Below, piece by piece: positions 6,052 through 12,789 of a stretch of DNA of 15,892 bases; the stretch's first letter is position 1, and each line of letters begins with the position of its first letter. Made by a program: the position numbers and the translations under genes. Below the pieces are notes generated by a model, which saw nothing but the letters and a program-made list of their open reading frames with translations, was not told the DNA's origin and did not search any database. Source of the stretch: Bacteroidaceae bacterium (GTDB lineage: Bacteria; Bacteroidota; Bacteroidia; Bacteroidales; Bacteroidaceae); the NCBI GenBank assembly GCA_900772575.1, contig CAAHEN010000246.1, positions 1 through 15,892 on the forward strand. Direction: 5' to 3'.

Positions 6052-8391
6052 TCACTTGCGTCGACGGCCACCGCGACTCTTTCTGAAACCGCCTGAAGCC
6101 TTGGACTTCGGAGATTTGGCAGTCTTGGCCGGTGCGCCTTGGGCGGGTGTGGGAGCGGCAGGACGGCCGTCCTCGCCGACGATGGCGAAGTCCAGCTGGC
6201 GGCGCTCCAGGTTAGCGCGTTCCACACGGATACGCACCTTGTCGCCCAGAGAGTAGCGCTTGTGGTAGCGGCGCCCGACGAGACAGTAGTTGCGCTCGTC
6301 AAACTCGTAGTAGTCGTCTTGCAGGGAGCGCAGCGGTATCATTCCCTCGCAGAGGTTCTCCGTCACCTCAACATAGAGGCCAAACTCCGTCACGCCGGAG
6401 ACAGAGCCGTCGAACTCCTGGCCGAGGCGGTCGCCCATAAACTCCACTTGCTTATACTTGATACTGGCGCGTTCGGCCGTGGCGGCCACTTGCTCCATGT
6501 CGGAGGCGTGCTCACAGAGCTCCTCGTATTTGGTGGCGTTGACCGATCGGCCCCCTTCGGCATAGCGCGTCAGGAGGCGGTGCACCATCGTATCAGGGTA
6601 GCGGCGTATGGGCGAGGTGAAATGGGTGTAGTAGTCGAACATGAGACCGTAGTGCCCGATGTTGTGAATGCTGTAGCGGGCCTTCATCATGGCGCGCAGG
6701 GCCACAATCTCGATGGCATTTTCCTCCTTCTTGCCCTTGGCCTCTGTCAGGAGGGCGTTGAGGCTCTTGGAGATGTCGGTCTTGGAGCCGTCGGTGCGGA
6801 TCTTATAGCCGAACTTGGCGATGAAGGCGCTCAGTTTCTCCAGTTTCTCAGGGTCGGGAACATCGTGGATACGGTAAGGGAAGGTCTTGGGCTTCTTGCC
6901 CTTGGGCACCTTGCCCACTTTCTCGGCCACACTGCGGTTGGCCAGCAGCATGAACTCCTCGACGAGCTTGTTGGCGTCCTTGGCCACCTTGACATAGGTG
7001 GAGACGGGGTGGCCGTTCTCATCGACCTCGAAGCGCACCTCTGCCCGGTCAAACCCGATGGCGCCATGCTTGAACCGCTTGGTGCGCAACGCCTTCGCCA
7101 ATCGGTTGAGCGTCGTCAGTTCGGTGGCATACTCCCCTTCGAGTGGTGCCCCCTCCGGCAGTGGCTCGGGGTGCTCACCGGGCAGTGCCAGATCATCGGG
7201 CGAGGCCTGGCGGTTGCGTTCGAGAATGCTTTGCACCTCCTCGTAGGTGAAGCGGCGGTCGGAGCGGATGACGGTATGGGCCAGATGCCACGACTGCACC
7301 TCGGCTTTCTCGTTGAGGACAAAGATGGTGGAGTAGGCCAGCTTCTCCTCGTCGGGGCGCAACGAGCAGATGAAGTTGCAGAGGCGCTCTGGCAGCATCG
7401 GAATGGTGCGGTCGACGAGGTAGACGCTCGTGGCGCGTTTCTGGGCCTCACGGTCGATGATGTCGCCCTCCTTGACGTAGTGGGAGACGTCGGCGATGTG
7501 CACACCGACTTCCCACAGCCCCTTGCCCGCCGGGCGTATGGAGAGGGCGTCGTCGAAGTCCTTGGCGTCGTGTGGATCGATGGTGAAGGTGGTGACGCCG
7601 CGGAAGTCCTCGCGGCGGGCTATTTCCTCGGGCGTGATGTCGGGCGAGAGCTTGTCGGCGGCTTTCTCCACGTTCTGCGGATAGCGGTAGGGTAACCCGT
7701 ACTCGGCCAGTATGGCGTGCATCTCGGCGTTGTTCTCGCCCTGCTTGCCCAGAATGTCGATGACCTTGCCGATGGGGCTCTTTGAGTCGTCGGGCCATTC
7801 GGTGATCTGTACGACGGCCTTGTCGCCCGTCTTGCCGCCCTTAAGCTTGTCCTTCGGAATGAAGATGTCTGTGGCGAGCGACCGGCTCTCGGTGATGAGG
7901 AAGCCGAAGCTTTTCTCCACCTGCAACTGGCCGACGAAAGTGTCCTTGGCACGTTCGAGTATCTCTGAGACCTCGGCCTCGCGGGTATGTCCGGAGCGCC
8001 GGGCGAGCATCGTCACCCGGACGCGGTCACCGTCAAGGGCATGAAGCGAGTTGCGCTCACAGACGAGGATGCTCTTGCCGCCATCGTCGGGAATGAAGGA
8101 GTTGCGGCCGTTGCGCTTACGCTGGAAGGTGCCTTCCATGACGTTGGAGCGCACGGCGTTGCGGTAGTTGCCGTTGCCGTCGGTGGTCAGATAGTCGTCG
8201 AGCACTAGTTCGGAGAGGGCGTCCATGACCAGCATTTTCGCGGGATGGTTGACGGCGCGGATAGCGGCAAACAGGGCTTTGACGTTGAACGACTTGTCGG
8301 GCTGTTTCTCAAAGAAGTCTATCAGGAATTGACGCGCGTCTTTCTTGGTCAGTCGCCCGCTGCCTTTCTTGGTTGTCTGGTTTCGGCTCAT
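6052..8391 (-). CDS. rnr: Ribonuclease R (3'-5' exoribonuclease, RNB family)
   Basis: Processive 3'-5' exoribonuclease that degrades structured RNA and takes part in mRNA and rRNA turnover. The start at 8391 gives 779 aa beginning MSRNQTTKKGSGRLTKKD. The frame extends 51 codons further upstream, but that part (GC-rich, R/P/H-rich) is unlike the family and is left out. Domain order: N-terminal winged helix (about 15-85), OB/cold-shock domains (about 90-215), RNB catalytic domain (about 260-590) with IDPHDAKDFDDA (271-282) carrying the metal-binding aspartates and HFTSPIRRYPD (590-600), an S1 domain (about 655-738), and a Lys/Arg/Gly-rich tail to 779. The tail is typical and probably binds RNA. 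The Rpn gene follows 47 bp downstream. Upstream, the gene is divergent from the DUF4294 gene. Confidence 0.95.
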   Translation of the reverse strand: MSRNQTTKKGSGRLTKKDARQFLIDFFEKQPDKSFNVKALFAAIRAVNHPAKMLVMDALSELVLDDYLTTDGNGNYRNAVRSNVMEGTFQRKRNGRNSFIPDDGGKSILVCERNSLHALDGDRVRVTMLARRSGHTREAEVSEILERAKDTFVGQLQVEKSFGFLITESRSLATDIFIPKDKLKGGKTGDKAVVQITEWPDDSKSPIGKVIDILGKQGENNAEMHAILAEYGLPYRYPQNVEKAADKLSPDITPEEIARREDFRGVTTFTIDPHDAKDFDDALSIRPAGKGLWEVGVHIADVSHYVKEGDIIDREAQKRATSVYLVDRTIPMLPERLCNFICSLRPDEEKLAYSTIFVLNEKAEVQSWHLAHTVIRSDRRFTYEEVQSILERNRQASPDDLALPGEHPEPLPEGAPLEGEYATELTTLNRLAKALRTKRFKHGAIGFDRAEVRFEVDENGHPVSTYVKVAKDANKLVEEFMLLANRSVAEKVGKVPKGKKPKTFPYRIHDVPDPEKLEKLSAFIAKFGYKIRTDGSKTDISKSLNALLTEAKGKKEENAIEIVALRAMMKARYSIHNIGHYGLMFDYYTHFTSPIRRYPDTMVHRLLTRYAEGGRSVNATKYEELCEHASDMEQVAATAERASIKYKQVEFMGDRLGQEFDGSVSGVTEFGLYVEVTENLCEGMIPLRSLQDDYYEFDERNYCLVGRRYHKRYSLGDKVRIRVERANLERRQLDFAIVGEDGRPAAPTPAQGAPAKTAKSPKSKASGGFRKSRGGRRRK

Positions 8392-8596
8392 GTGTGTAGT
8401 CTGTTTTTGGGTGCGCGCCATGCCGGTGGACGGGGGTGGCCGCCAGTGGGAACCGCCACGAGGCCGTGCCTGTTCCGGGACGCCGGCATGACGCGTCATT
8501 TCGTTACCACAAAGGAAGTTATTTTTCTCTGAACGCCCTATCAATTAAGGAATAATAACGCCGGGCACAGGATTTTCTCACTAATTTCGCGGCTAT

Positions 8597-9244
8597 ATGG
8601 AAATTCATAGGAAAAGCCTTCTGCTTCTGACCCTGACGCTCTGCTGCACAGCACCGGCGGCGGCGCAGGACGTCCCCGACATCGACCCGGTCAACGACGC
8701 CGACCTCCCGCCGGCCACGCCGATCGAGATCGGGGTGAAGAAACACAAGGTCTTCTACCACGGCGACAGCATACCGGCCATCGTGCTACCGACGTTCTAC
8801 AAGTATCCACCGCTCGTCTTCAAGAATGACAAGGAGCGCAGCCGCTACAACCGCCTTGTCGCCAACGTCAAACTTCTCCTGCCGCTGGCCCGGCTGGCCA
8901 AGTACACTGTCATTGAGACTTACGAGTACCTCCAGACACTGCCCACACGCGAGGCCCGCGCCGAGCACCTCAAGGCCGTCGAGGATGGGCTCAAGAAGCA
9001 ATACACCCCGACGCTCAAGCGCCTGACGCGCTCACAGGGCCGCCTGCTCGTCAAACTCATCGACCGCGAGTGCGGCCAGACGGGCTACAGCATCGCGCAG
9101 GCGTTCATCGGCTCGTTCAAGGCCAATGTCTACCAAGCCATGGCTTTCTGCTTCGGCAACAGCCTGACAAAGCGCTACGACCCTGAGGGCGACGACCGCT
9201 ACACGGAGCGGGTGGTGCGCTTGGTCGAGAGCGGGCAGCTCTGA
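8597..9244 (+). CDS. DUF4294 domain-containing exported protein
   Basis: A 215-aa Bacteroidota-specific protein of unknown function. It has a signal peptide (MEIHRKSLLLLTLTLC..., cleavage near AAAQ, residue 24). The DUF4294 body shows DSIPAIVLPTFY (57-68), a basic FKNDKERSRYNRLVANVK block (75-92), LTRSQGRLLVKLIDRECGQT (143-162) and the closing YDPEGDD...ERVVRLVESGQL (194-215). Length and order fit a full-length member. The leading Cys pair C16/C17 sits inside the signal hydrophobic core, so a lipoprotein is not supported. A near-consensus -7 box (TAATTTCG, 8582-8589) lies only 7 bp before the ATG, which would give an almost leaderless mRNA. Family assignment is confident; role unknown. Confidence 0.88.
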   Translation: MEIHRKSLLLLTLTLCCTAPAAAQDVPDIDPVNDADLPPATPIEIGVKKHKVFYHGDSIPAIVLPTFYKYPPLVFKNDKERSRYNRLVANVKLLLPLARLAKYTVIETYEYLQTLPTREARAEHLKAVEDGLKKQYTPTLKRLTRSQGRLLVKLIDRECGQTGYSIAQAFIGSFKANVYQAMAFCFGNSLTKRYDPEGDDRYTERVVRLVESGQL

Positions 9245-9270
9245 GGGTGGCTTCGCCTCACCCGCTTTTT
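9245..9270 (+). terminator. Probable terminator of the DUF4294 gene
   Basis: Starting immediately after the stop codon, GGGTGG (9245-9250) pairs with the CTCACCC side (up to 9263) around a CTTCG-type loop with a bulge. GCTTTTT follows (9264-9270). A short GC stem plus a T-run is the classic intrinsic-terminator layout for the plus strand. Confidence 0.6.
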
Positions 9271-9291
9271 CCCTTCTGCCGATATGAACAA

Positions 9292-9319
9292 AGGGGAGAC
9301 CGCCTGTGCGGTCTCCCCT
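9292..9319. terminator. Perfect 12-bp hairpin between converging DUF4294 and HU genes
   Basis: AGGGGAGACCGC (9292-9303) and GCGGTCTCCCCT (9308-9319) are perfectly complementary around a CTGT loop. AAA precedes on the left and CACTTT follows on the right, so it could stop transcription in both directions, mainly of the HU gene that ends at 9354. Confidence 0.7.
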
Positions 9320-9353
9320 CACTTTGTTTCGCCCGGCCGCTGCGGGCCATGGC

Positions 9354-9782
9354 TCAATCGCCGCCAGTTCCGGAGTTGCCGGTCTCTGTCTTCGCCTCGT
9401 AGGGTATGCCGAAGCGGACGCCGCGCTGGCCCTTTGCCAGTGACGAGCGCAGACGGGCACTCATCGTGTAGCGGACGCGCGCTGTCTTGATGTTGTCGGC
9501 CGTGACGTCTGCCGCCGCGTCGGAGGGCTCACTGCTGATAGTGGGGCGGAACGACCCCAGGTCGCCGAGGCGCACGCTGTTGCCCTCGCGCAGGGCCATC
9601 AGCACCTGCTCTTGGAGCGCCGAGAGCACCGCCTTGACGTCGTGCTCGGTGACGGTACACTGGTTGGAGATTTTCTCGGCGATGTCGTCGAGGTGGAGCG
9701 GACGGATCGGGGCGATCTGGGCGTAGTACTTGATGACCTCGATCTTGGGATTCTTCTTCGGGGTGACGATGTAAGTAATCAT
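9354..9782 (-). CDS. HU-family (HU-related, Bacteroidota type) DNA-binding protein
   Basis: A 142-aa nucleoid-type protein. The N-terminus (MITYIVTPKKNP) and the HU core fit the longer HU-related family of Bacteroidota: a helical part (about 30-65, HLDDIAEKISNQCTV...), the conserved RLGDLGSF (71-78), a DNA-binding arm region (about 79-105) and a strand ending VRFGIPY. Ordinary HU is about 90 aa; the extra residues are an N-terminal strand extension and a polar G/T-rich tail (130-142). It should bind and bend DNA as a dimer. A perfect -7 box lies about 105 bp upstream, and the gene ends at a strong hairpin. Confidence 0.88.
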   Translation of the reverse strand: MITYIVTPKKNPKIEVIKYYAQIAPIRPLHLDDIAEKISNQCTVTEHDVKAVLSALQEQVLMALREGNSVRLGDLGSFRPTISSEPSDAAADVTADNIKTARVRYTMSARLRSSLAKGQRGVRFGIPYEAKTETGNSGTGGD

Positions 9783-9886
9783 GGTGCAGTTTTGTTTTTG
9801 TGTTGTGTGATGTTGACTGTTGCCGCGCCGTGCGCTTCAGCCGGTTCCCGGGTTCCGGCGTCGCCGCTGTGTCGGCTTGACAAGTG

Positions 9887-9894
9887 CAAAGTTA
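9887..9894 (-). promoter_or_regulatory. -7 promoter box for the HU-family gene
   Basis: On the minus strand this reads TAACTTTG, a perfect TAnnTTTG box followed by CACTTG. Transcription would start near 9880, giving the HU gene a leader of about 100 nt. No -33 TTTG is visible at 19-21 bp. Confidence 0.5.
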
Positions 9895-10253
9895 CGCAGC
9901 GCCGATCCGCCGGTTCACTTTTTCGGCATTTGCAAAGTCGGTAAATTCATGCATAGCACACTGGTATCCAGCCGTTCTCATTGAAATATCATTTTTTTAC
10001 CTCCGTCTTTCCGTCTGAGATGTTCCCGACTGGCGCACGCGGAATTTAGGAGAGGCTACGCTGTCAAGCCACTCTGAGAAACACGCCACTCGTCGATGCA
10101 AACCGCATGTCCCAGTGACGGTGTGACTTATAATAAGTCCATAATCTATTCGCACAAGCTGTATATTATATTATTAACATACTACAATATACTGATTTAC
10201 AGATATATATAACGGGTGGGTAATTTTTCACCCTAAAAATAGGCTAAAAATGT
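9895..10253. other. Intergenic region, AT-rich in its second half
   Basis: No gene is visible on either strand. The segment from about 10,120 to 10,250 is much richer in A/T than its surroundings. It contains a 15-bp palindrome (GACTTAT A ATAAGTC, 10125-10139) and a 5-bp inverted repeat (GGGTG 10214-10218 / CACCC 10229-10233) around TAATTTTT, just ahead of the promoter of the first paralogue. These could be regulator sites, but no known operator is recognised. Confidence 0.45.
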
Positions 10254-10285
10254 TTTGGTCTTCCGATTTTCTTTGCCTAATTTTG
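10254..10285 (+). promoter_or_regulatory. Promoter of the secreted-paralogue cluster
   Basis: TTTG (10254-10257) and a perfect TAnnTTTG box (TAATTTTG, 10278-10285) lie 20 bp apart, a good Bacteroidota promoter. The start point would be near 10,292. No comparable box precedes the second or third paralogue, so this promoter may serve all three genes. Confidence 0.6.
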
Positions 10286-10291
10286 AAGCGT

Positions 10292-10508
10292 GAAATATTA
10301 ATACTTTGATAATGAACGTATCGAGTGCAAACTTCCAACTTGTGCCGGCATTCATTTGTGTGTTTCGCACGGCATGCGAACCGAGCGCCAGAAGTGCCGG
10401 ACTCTAGTTGTAGGCATACAGTATTGTATTGGTGCTGTATGTCTTTCAAAACAACGGATTCTATACGGGCATTATGCCTAATCCATAACCCACAAACTTA
10501 CAACAGCC
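10292..10508 (+). promoter_or_regulatory. Long 5' leader of the paralogue cluster
   Basis: About 215 nt separate the predicted transcription start from the first ATG (10509). The leader contains the inverted repeat TTCGCA / TGCGAA (10364-10369, 10375-10380), CATACAG / CTGTATG (10415-10421, 10435-10441), and a repeated GTGCCGG (10342-10348, 10394-10400) flanking the first hairpin. No known riboswitch is recognised. No coding sequence with family features is present. Confidence 0.35.
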
Positions 10509-11462
10509 ATGAAAATCAATGGAGCATTCTTTTCAATGGCACTTATGCTGGCGGGGCCTTCCCTCCAGGCACAGTCCATCGGGCAGCTTATCCCCGACAC
10601 GGTAGGCCTTGACGAAATCCGCACCACCTGGCTGGCGTGGGAGAGACAGGCGCCGCAAGACATCGTTTCCGAGCGCGTCGTCAACCGTACAGGAAAGCAG
10701 CAGTTCGTCTATTTCAATGACGGCGACCCCAGTCTGCCGGCGCTCTATCTGCAACCGACACAGCCCACAAAGCTGCAGGCCGCCGGGCCTCACGGACTGC
10801 CACTGAGCCTGTGGACACTGACGCCTGACAAGAACAACGCCAATACACCGGTGGCCCTGTGCTGGGCCGGTGTGCAGCCTCGGTTTGCCTCAGGCGTAGA
10901 CACCACGGGCCTGCGTCGAGCACTGACCGGACAGTACGGTACGACAGCGACTGGCGACGTACCCGCAAAATGGTTTTCCGGGCGCCTCGCGGTGACAGCC
11001 AGGCAACAGCCCTATTGCGGTTTCCGCTTGGCTGACATGGCCCTGGTGCTCGACCTGAAAGCAGGTGAGGTCACGGCTACGGCCCGCGTCATGAAGGTGA
11101 TCGGAAAGTACAGCGTCAACCAATTCGGCAACGTCGACATGCCCCAGTTCAATGCAGCCATCAACACGCAGCTCAAGGCCATGAAGGCCGACGTAGCCTG
11201 CCACGAGGCTATCAGTCTGGCCGTCATTGCTGTCACGGGAAGAGACGGCCATTTGAGCCTCGTGCCACTGCAGCCGGAAAACATGACTGAAGAGACCACG
11301 CGCATCCTCAACACGCTCTCTGCGGCGGCCGGCCAACTTCCCGCATTCCCCCTCACCACACTGGTCACAGCAGACGGCCGTGTCTTCAATGCCCGCCTAC
11401 TGAAGGCCCGCTACAACAGCAAGACGGCGGCTTGGCGCTTCACCGAGATGCGCCGACGCTGA
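10509..11462 (+). CDS. Secreted protein of unknown family, paralogue 1 of 3
   Basis: I do not recognise this 317-aa protein. It starts with a signal peptide (MKINGAFFSMALMLAG..., cleavage near LQAQ, residue 22). It appears to be a diverged homologue of the next two genes: DTVGLDEI (30-37) corresponds to DTVSLEEV in the third, WFSGRL (155-160) followed by QPYCGF (167-172) corresponds to W-x-x-G-x-Y and P-x-Y-Y-x-F, and LPAF (277-280) plus TADGRVFNARLLKA (287-300) correspond to LPxW and TSDGRILPGRY. There is no lipobox, membrane segment or catalytic motif. The C-terminal pattern (hydrophobic strand, x-x-G-H/R, a helix, LPAF, DGR) loosely recalls the shape of TonB C-terminal domains; that is only a hypothesis. 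It is probably first in a three-gene transcript, behind a good promoter and a long leader. Confidence 0.75.
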   Translation: MKINGAFFSMALMLAGPSLQAQSIGQLIPDTVGLDEIRTTWLAWERQAPQDIVSERVVNRTGKQQFVYFNDGDPSLPALYLQPTQPTKLQAAGPHGLPLSLWTLTPDKNNANTPVALCWAGVQPRFASGVDTTGLRRALTGQYGTTATGDVPAKWFSGRLAVTARQQPYCGFRLADMALVLDLKAGEVTATARVMKVIGKYSVNQFGNVDMPQFNAAINTQLKAMKADVACHEAISLAVIAVTGRDGHLSLVPLQPENMTEETTRILNTLSAAAGQLPAFPLTTLVTADGRVFNARLLKARYNSKTAAWRFTEMRRR

Positions 11463-11529
11463 AAGCAGCACTTCGCGCCCGGTGCGACAAGCAGCCCAGC
11501 CAGAAGGCATGCAGGGGTGAAGTACATTG

Positions 11530-11555
11530 TCCAAAATCCAATGACCGATTTTGGA
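11530..11555. repeat. Hairpin copy of the recurrent AATGACCGATTTTGG motif
   Basis: TCCAAAATC (11530-11538) and GATTTTGGA (11547-11555) are perfect 9-bp arms around an 8-nt loop, in the 127-bp gap between paralogues 1 and 2. The right half, AATGACCGATTTTGG (11540-11554), recurs exactly in inverted orientation at 12664-12678, and with two changes (AATGAACGATTTGGG) at 12760-12774. No T-run follows, so it is not a standard terminator. Confidence 0.6.
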
Positions 11556-11589
11556 TGATAGCTAAAACCACACATCAAACAAATCGCAT

Positions 11590-12645
11590 ATGTTTTTGAA
11601 GGCAATACCAATAAATAGAAGGCTATTTCTCGTAGGGGCACTGCTGTCAAGTTGGATGGCTGTGAACGCGCAGCCATCCAGCAACCTGCACGGTGAAAAA
11701 GAACCGATTGCCGCCGAGCGGGCCCTGCTCAGCCAACAGCGCGTGACCAAAGAGGAGATGATCGCGGCCTACGACGCCTGTCACAAAGACAACTGGTGGA
11801 CGGAGCCAATAGACGGCGACGGGATTCCGGGCATACAGCTGTTCACCGCATCGCTCCTGGCGAACTGTCCGGAGGCGGCAGGGAAGAGCCTTGTGGCTGA
11901 GGTCAGGGGAGATGTTTCCCTCACACCCGACGACAACAGCAACACCACCCGTTATTTGGCACTCGCAGGACTTCACAGCAGTCAGGACGGCACACCGGAT
12001 AAGAAGACATTCGAGGCCTTGGCCAAGAAATACGGCGTCACACCGCCCAACAGCCGGATGGATTACCCGGGCGGAGACGTCATCATGTCGTGGCTATCGG
12101 GTGACTATCTCTCGCTCGAGACCCCAGCCCGTTATTACAGCTTCGTCGTCTCTGCCCAACGGCAGGTGACCCACTTCGACAAGGGAAAGGTGCGCTGGGG
12201 GGCCAGTGAATTCAGCAGATCCGTTTATGAGCGCTACGCCACAGAGTCCATCAGTGCCATCAGTGTGGACGGCCACTGGGGCAAGGACACCGAGACGGCC
12301 ATGCGCCTGCTGAGCCACGACACGCGCCGCTTCACCAGCATGGACACCACGCTGAAATCCATGGCGGCTTTCACCCTGCTCTTCACCATCGACGACAACG
12401 GCAGGATAGAACTCACCTCTCTTGATCCGCGACAGCCCTCACCGCAAGAGGCGGCCTGGCTGGCCGAACTGCAGCGGGGACTGGACACACTGCCCCCATG
12501 GAGCCTTAACTGCCTCTACACCTCAGACGGCCGTATCCTGCCCGGACGCTACATATCGGCCATGCGTGGCAAAGATCGCTGGGTGCTGATGGATAGTCTA
12601 CAGGCCTCACTGCCATATTCCGAAAAGGCCGCTAAGAGACAGTAA
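11590..12645 (+). CDS. Secreted protein of unknown family, paralogue 2 of 3
   Basis: An unrecognised 351-aa protein. It starts with a long signal peptide (MFLKAIPINRRLFLVGALL..., cleavage near VNAQ, residue 28), so it is exported. Shared family landmarks are a VTKEEM helix (52-57) before a tryptophan pair, LAKKYG (144-149), WLSGDY (168-173), ARYYSF (180-185), the strand LLFTIDDNGRIEL (263-275), LPPW (301-304) and TSDGRILPGRY (311-321). The last two are nearly identical in paralogue 3 and weaker in paralogue 1. C94 and C308 are not conserved across the three, so no family disulfide is suggested. It lies 127 bp after paralogue 1 and 144 bp before paralogue 3, with repeat motifs in both gaps and no obvious own promoter. 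Function unknown. Confidence 0.75.
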   Translation: MFLKAIPINRRLFLVGALLSSWMAVNAQPSSNLHGEKEPIAAERALLSQQRVTKEEMIAAYDACHKDNWWTEPIDGDGIPGIQLFTASLLANCPEAAGKSLVAEVRGDVSLTPDDNSNTTRYLALAGLHSSQDGTPDKKTFEALAKKYGVTPPNSRMDYPGGDVIMSWLSGDYLSLETPARYYSFVVSAQRQVTHFDKGKVRWGASEFSRSVYERYATESISAISVDGHWGKDTETAMRLLSHDTRRFTSMDTTLKSMAAFTLLFTIDDNGRIELTSLDPRQPSPQEAAWLAELQRGLDTLPPWSLNCLYTSDGRILPGRYISAMRGKDRWVLMDSLQASLPYSEKAAKRQ

Positions 12646-12663
12646 ATCTTTTGACATATTGAA

Positions 12664-12774
12664 CCAAAATCGGTCATTAGACCATCACGGGAAAACGCCA
12701 ACATTGGGCATTGGCTTTTCGTATGCTTTTTTCCTTTCCTGAAAATCATTACGAAATCTAATGAACGATTTGGG
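12664..12774. repeat. ~111-bp intergenic element bounded by imperfect inverted repeats
   Basis: The left end CCAAAATCGGTCATTAGA (12664-12681) and the right end TCTAATGAACGATTTGGG (12757-12774) are inverted copies agreeing at 16 of 18 positions. The right copy also matches the hairpin upstream of paralogue 2 in direct orientation. The interior holds a terminator-like hairpin and a pyrimidine-rich stretch. It fills most of the gap between paralogues 2 and 3 and ends 15 bp before the latter's ATG. It could be a small non-autonomous inverted-repeat element, a pair of operator sites or a structured RNA. No target-site duplication is evident. Confidence 0.55.
12691..12720 (+). terminator. Hairpin with T-rich 3' side after paralogue 2
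   Basis: GAAAACGCCAA (12691-12701) pairs with TTGGCTTTTC (12711-12720), with one bulged C and a 9-nt loop. CTTTTTTCCTTTCC lies a few bases downstream. It begins 46 bp after the paralogue 2 stop and could act as a full or partial terminator, or as a processing site, before paralogue 3. Confidence 0.5.
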
Positions 12775-12789
12775 TTGAACAAAACAGCC

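Noticed and set aside
6139..7695. 518-codon open frame on the plus strand
   Set aside because: It is antisense to rnr. Its Val/Leu/Gly-rich content is typical of a shadow of a GC-rich gene.
8392..8544. 51-codon N-terminal extension of rnr
   Set aside because: The extension is R/P/H-rich and unlike RNase R; MSRNQTTKK at 8391 gives the usual N-terminus.
10228..10449. 73-codon minus-strand frame in the leader region
   Set aside because: Its composition is non-protein-like and it spans the predicted promoter and hairpins of the paralogue cluster.
12775..12789. TTG start for paralogue 3
   Set aside because: It lies in the inverted-repeat element, and the ATG at 12790 begins a clean signal peptide.
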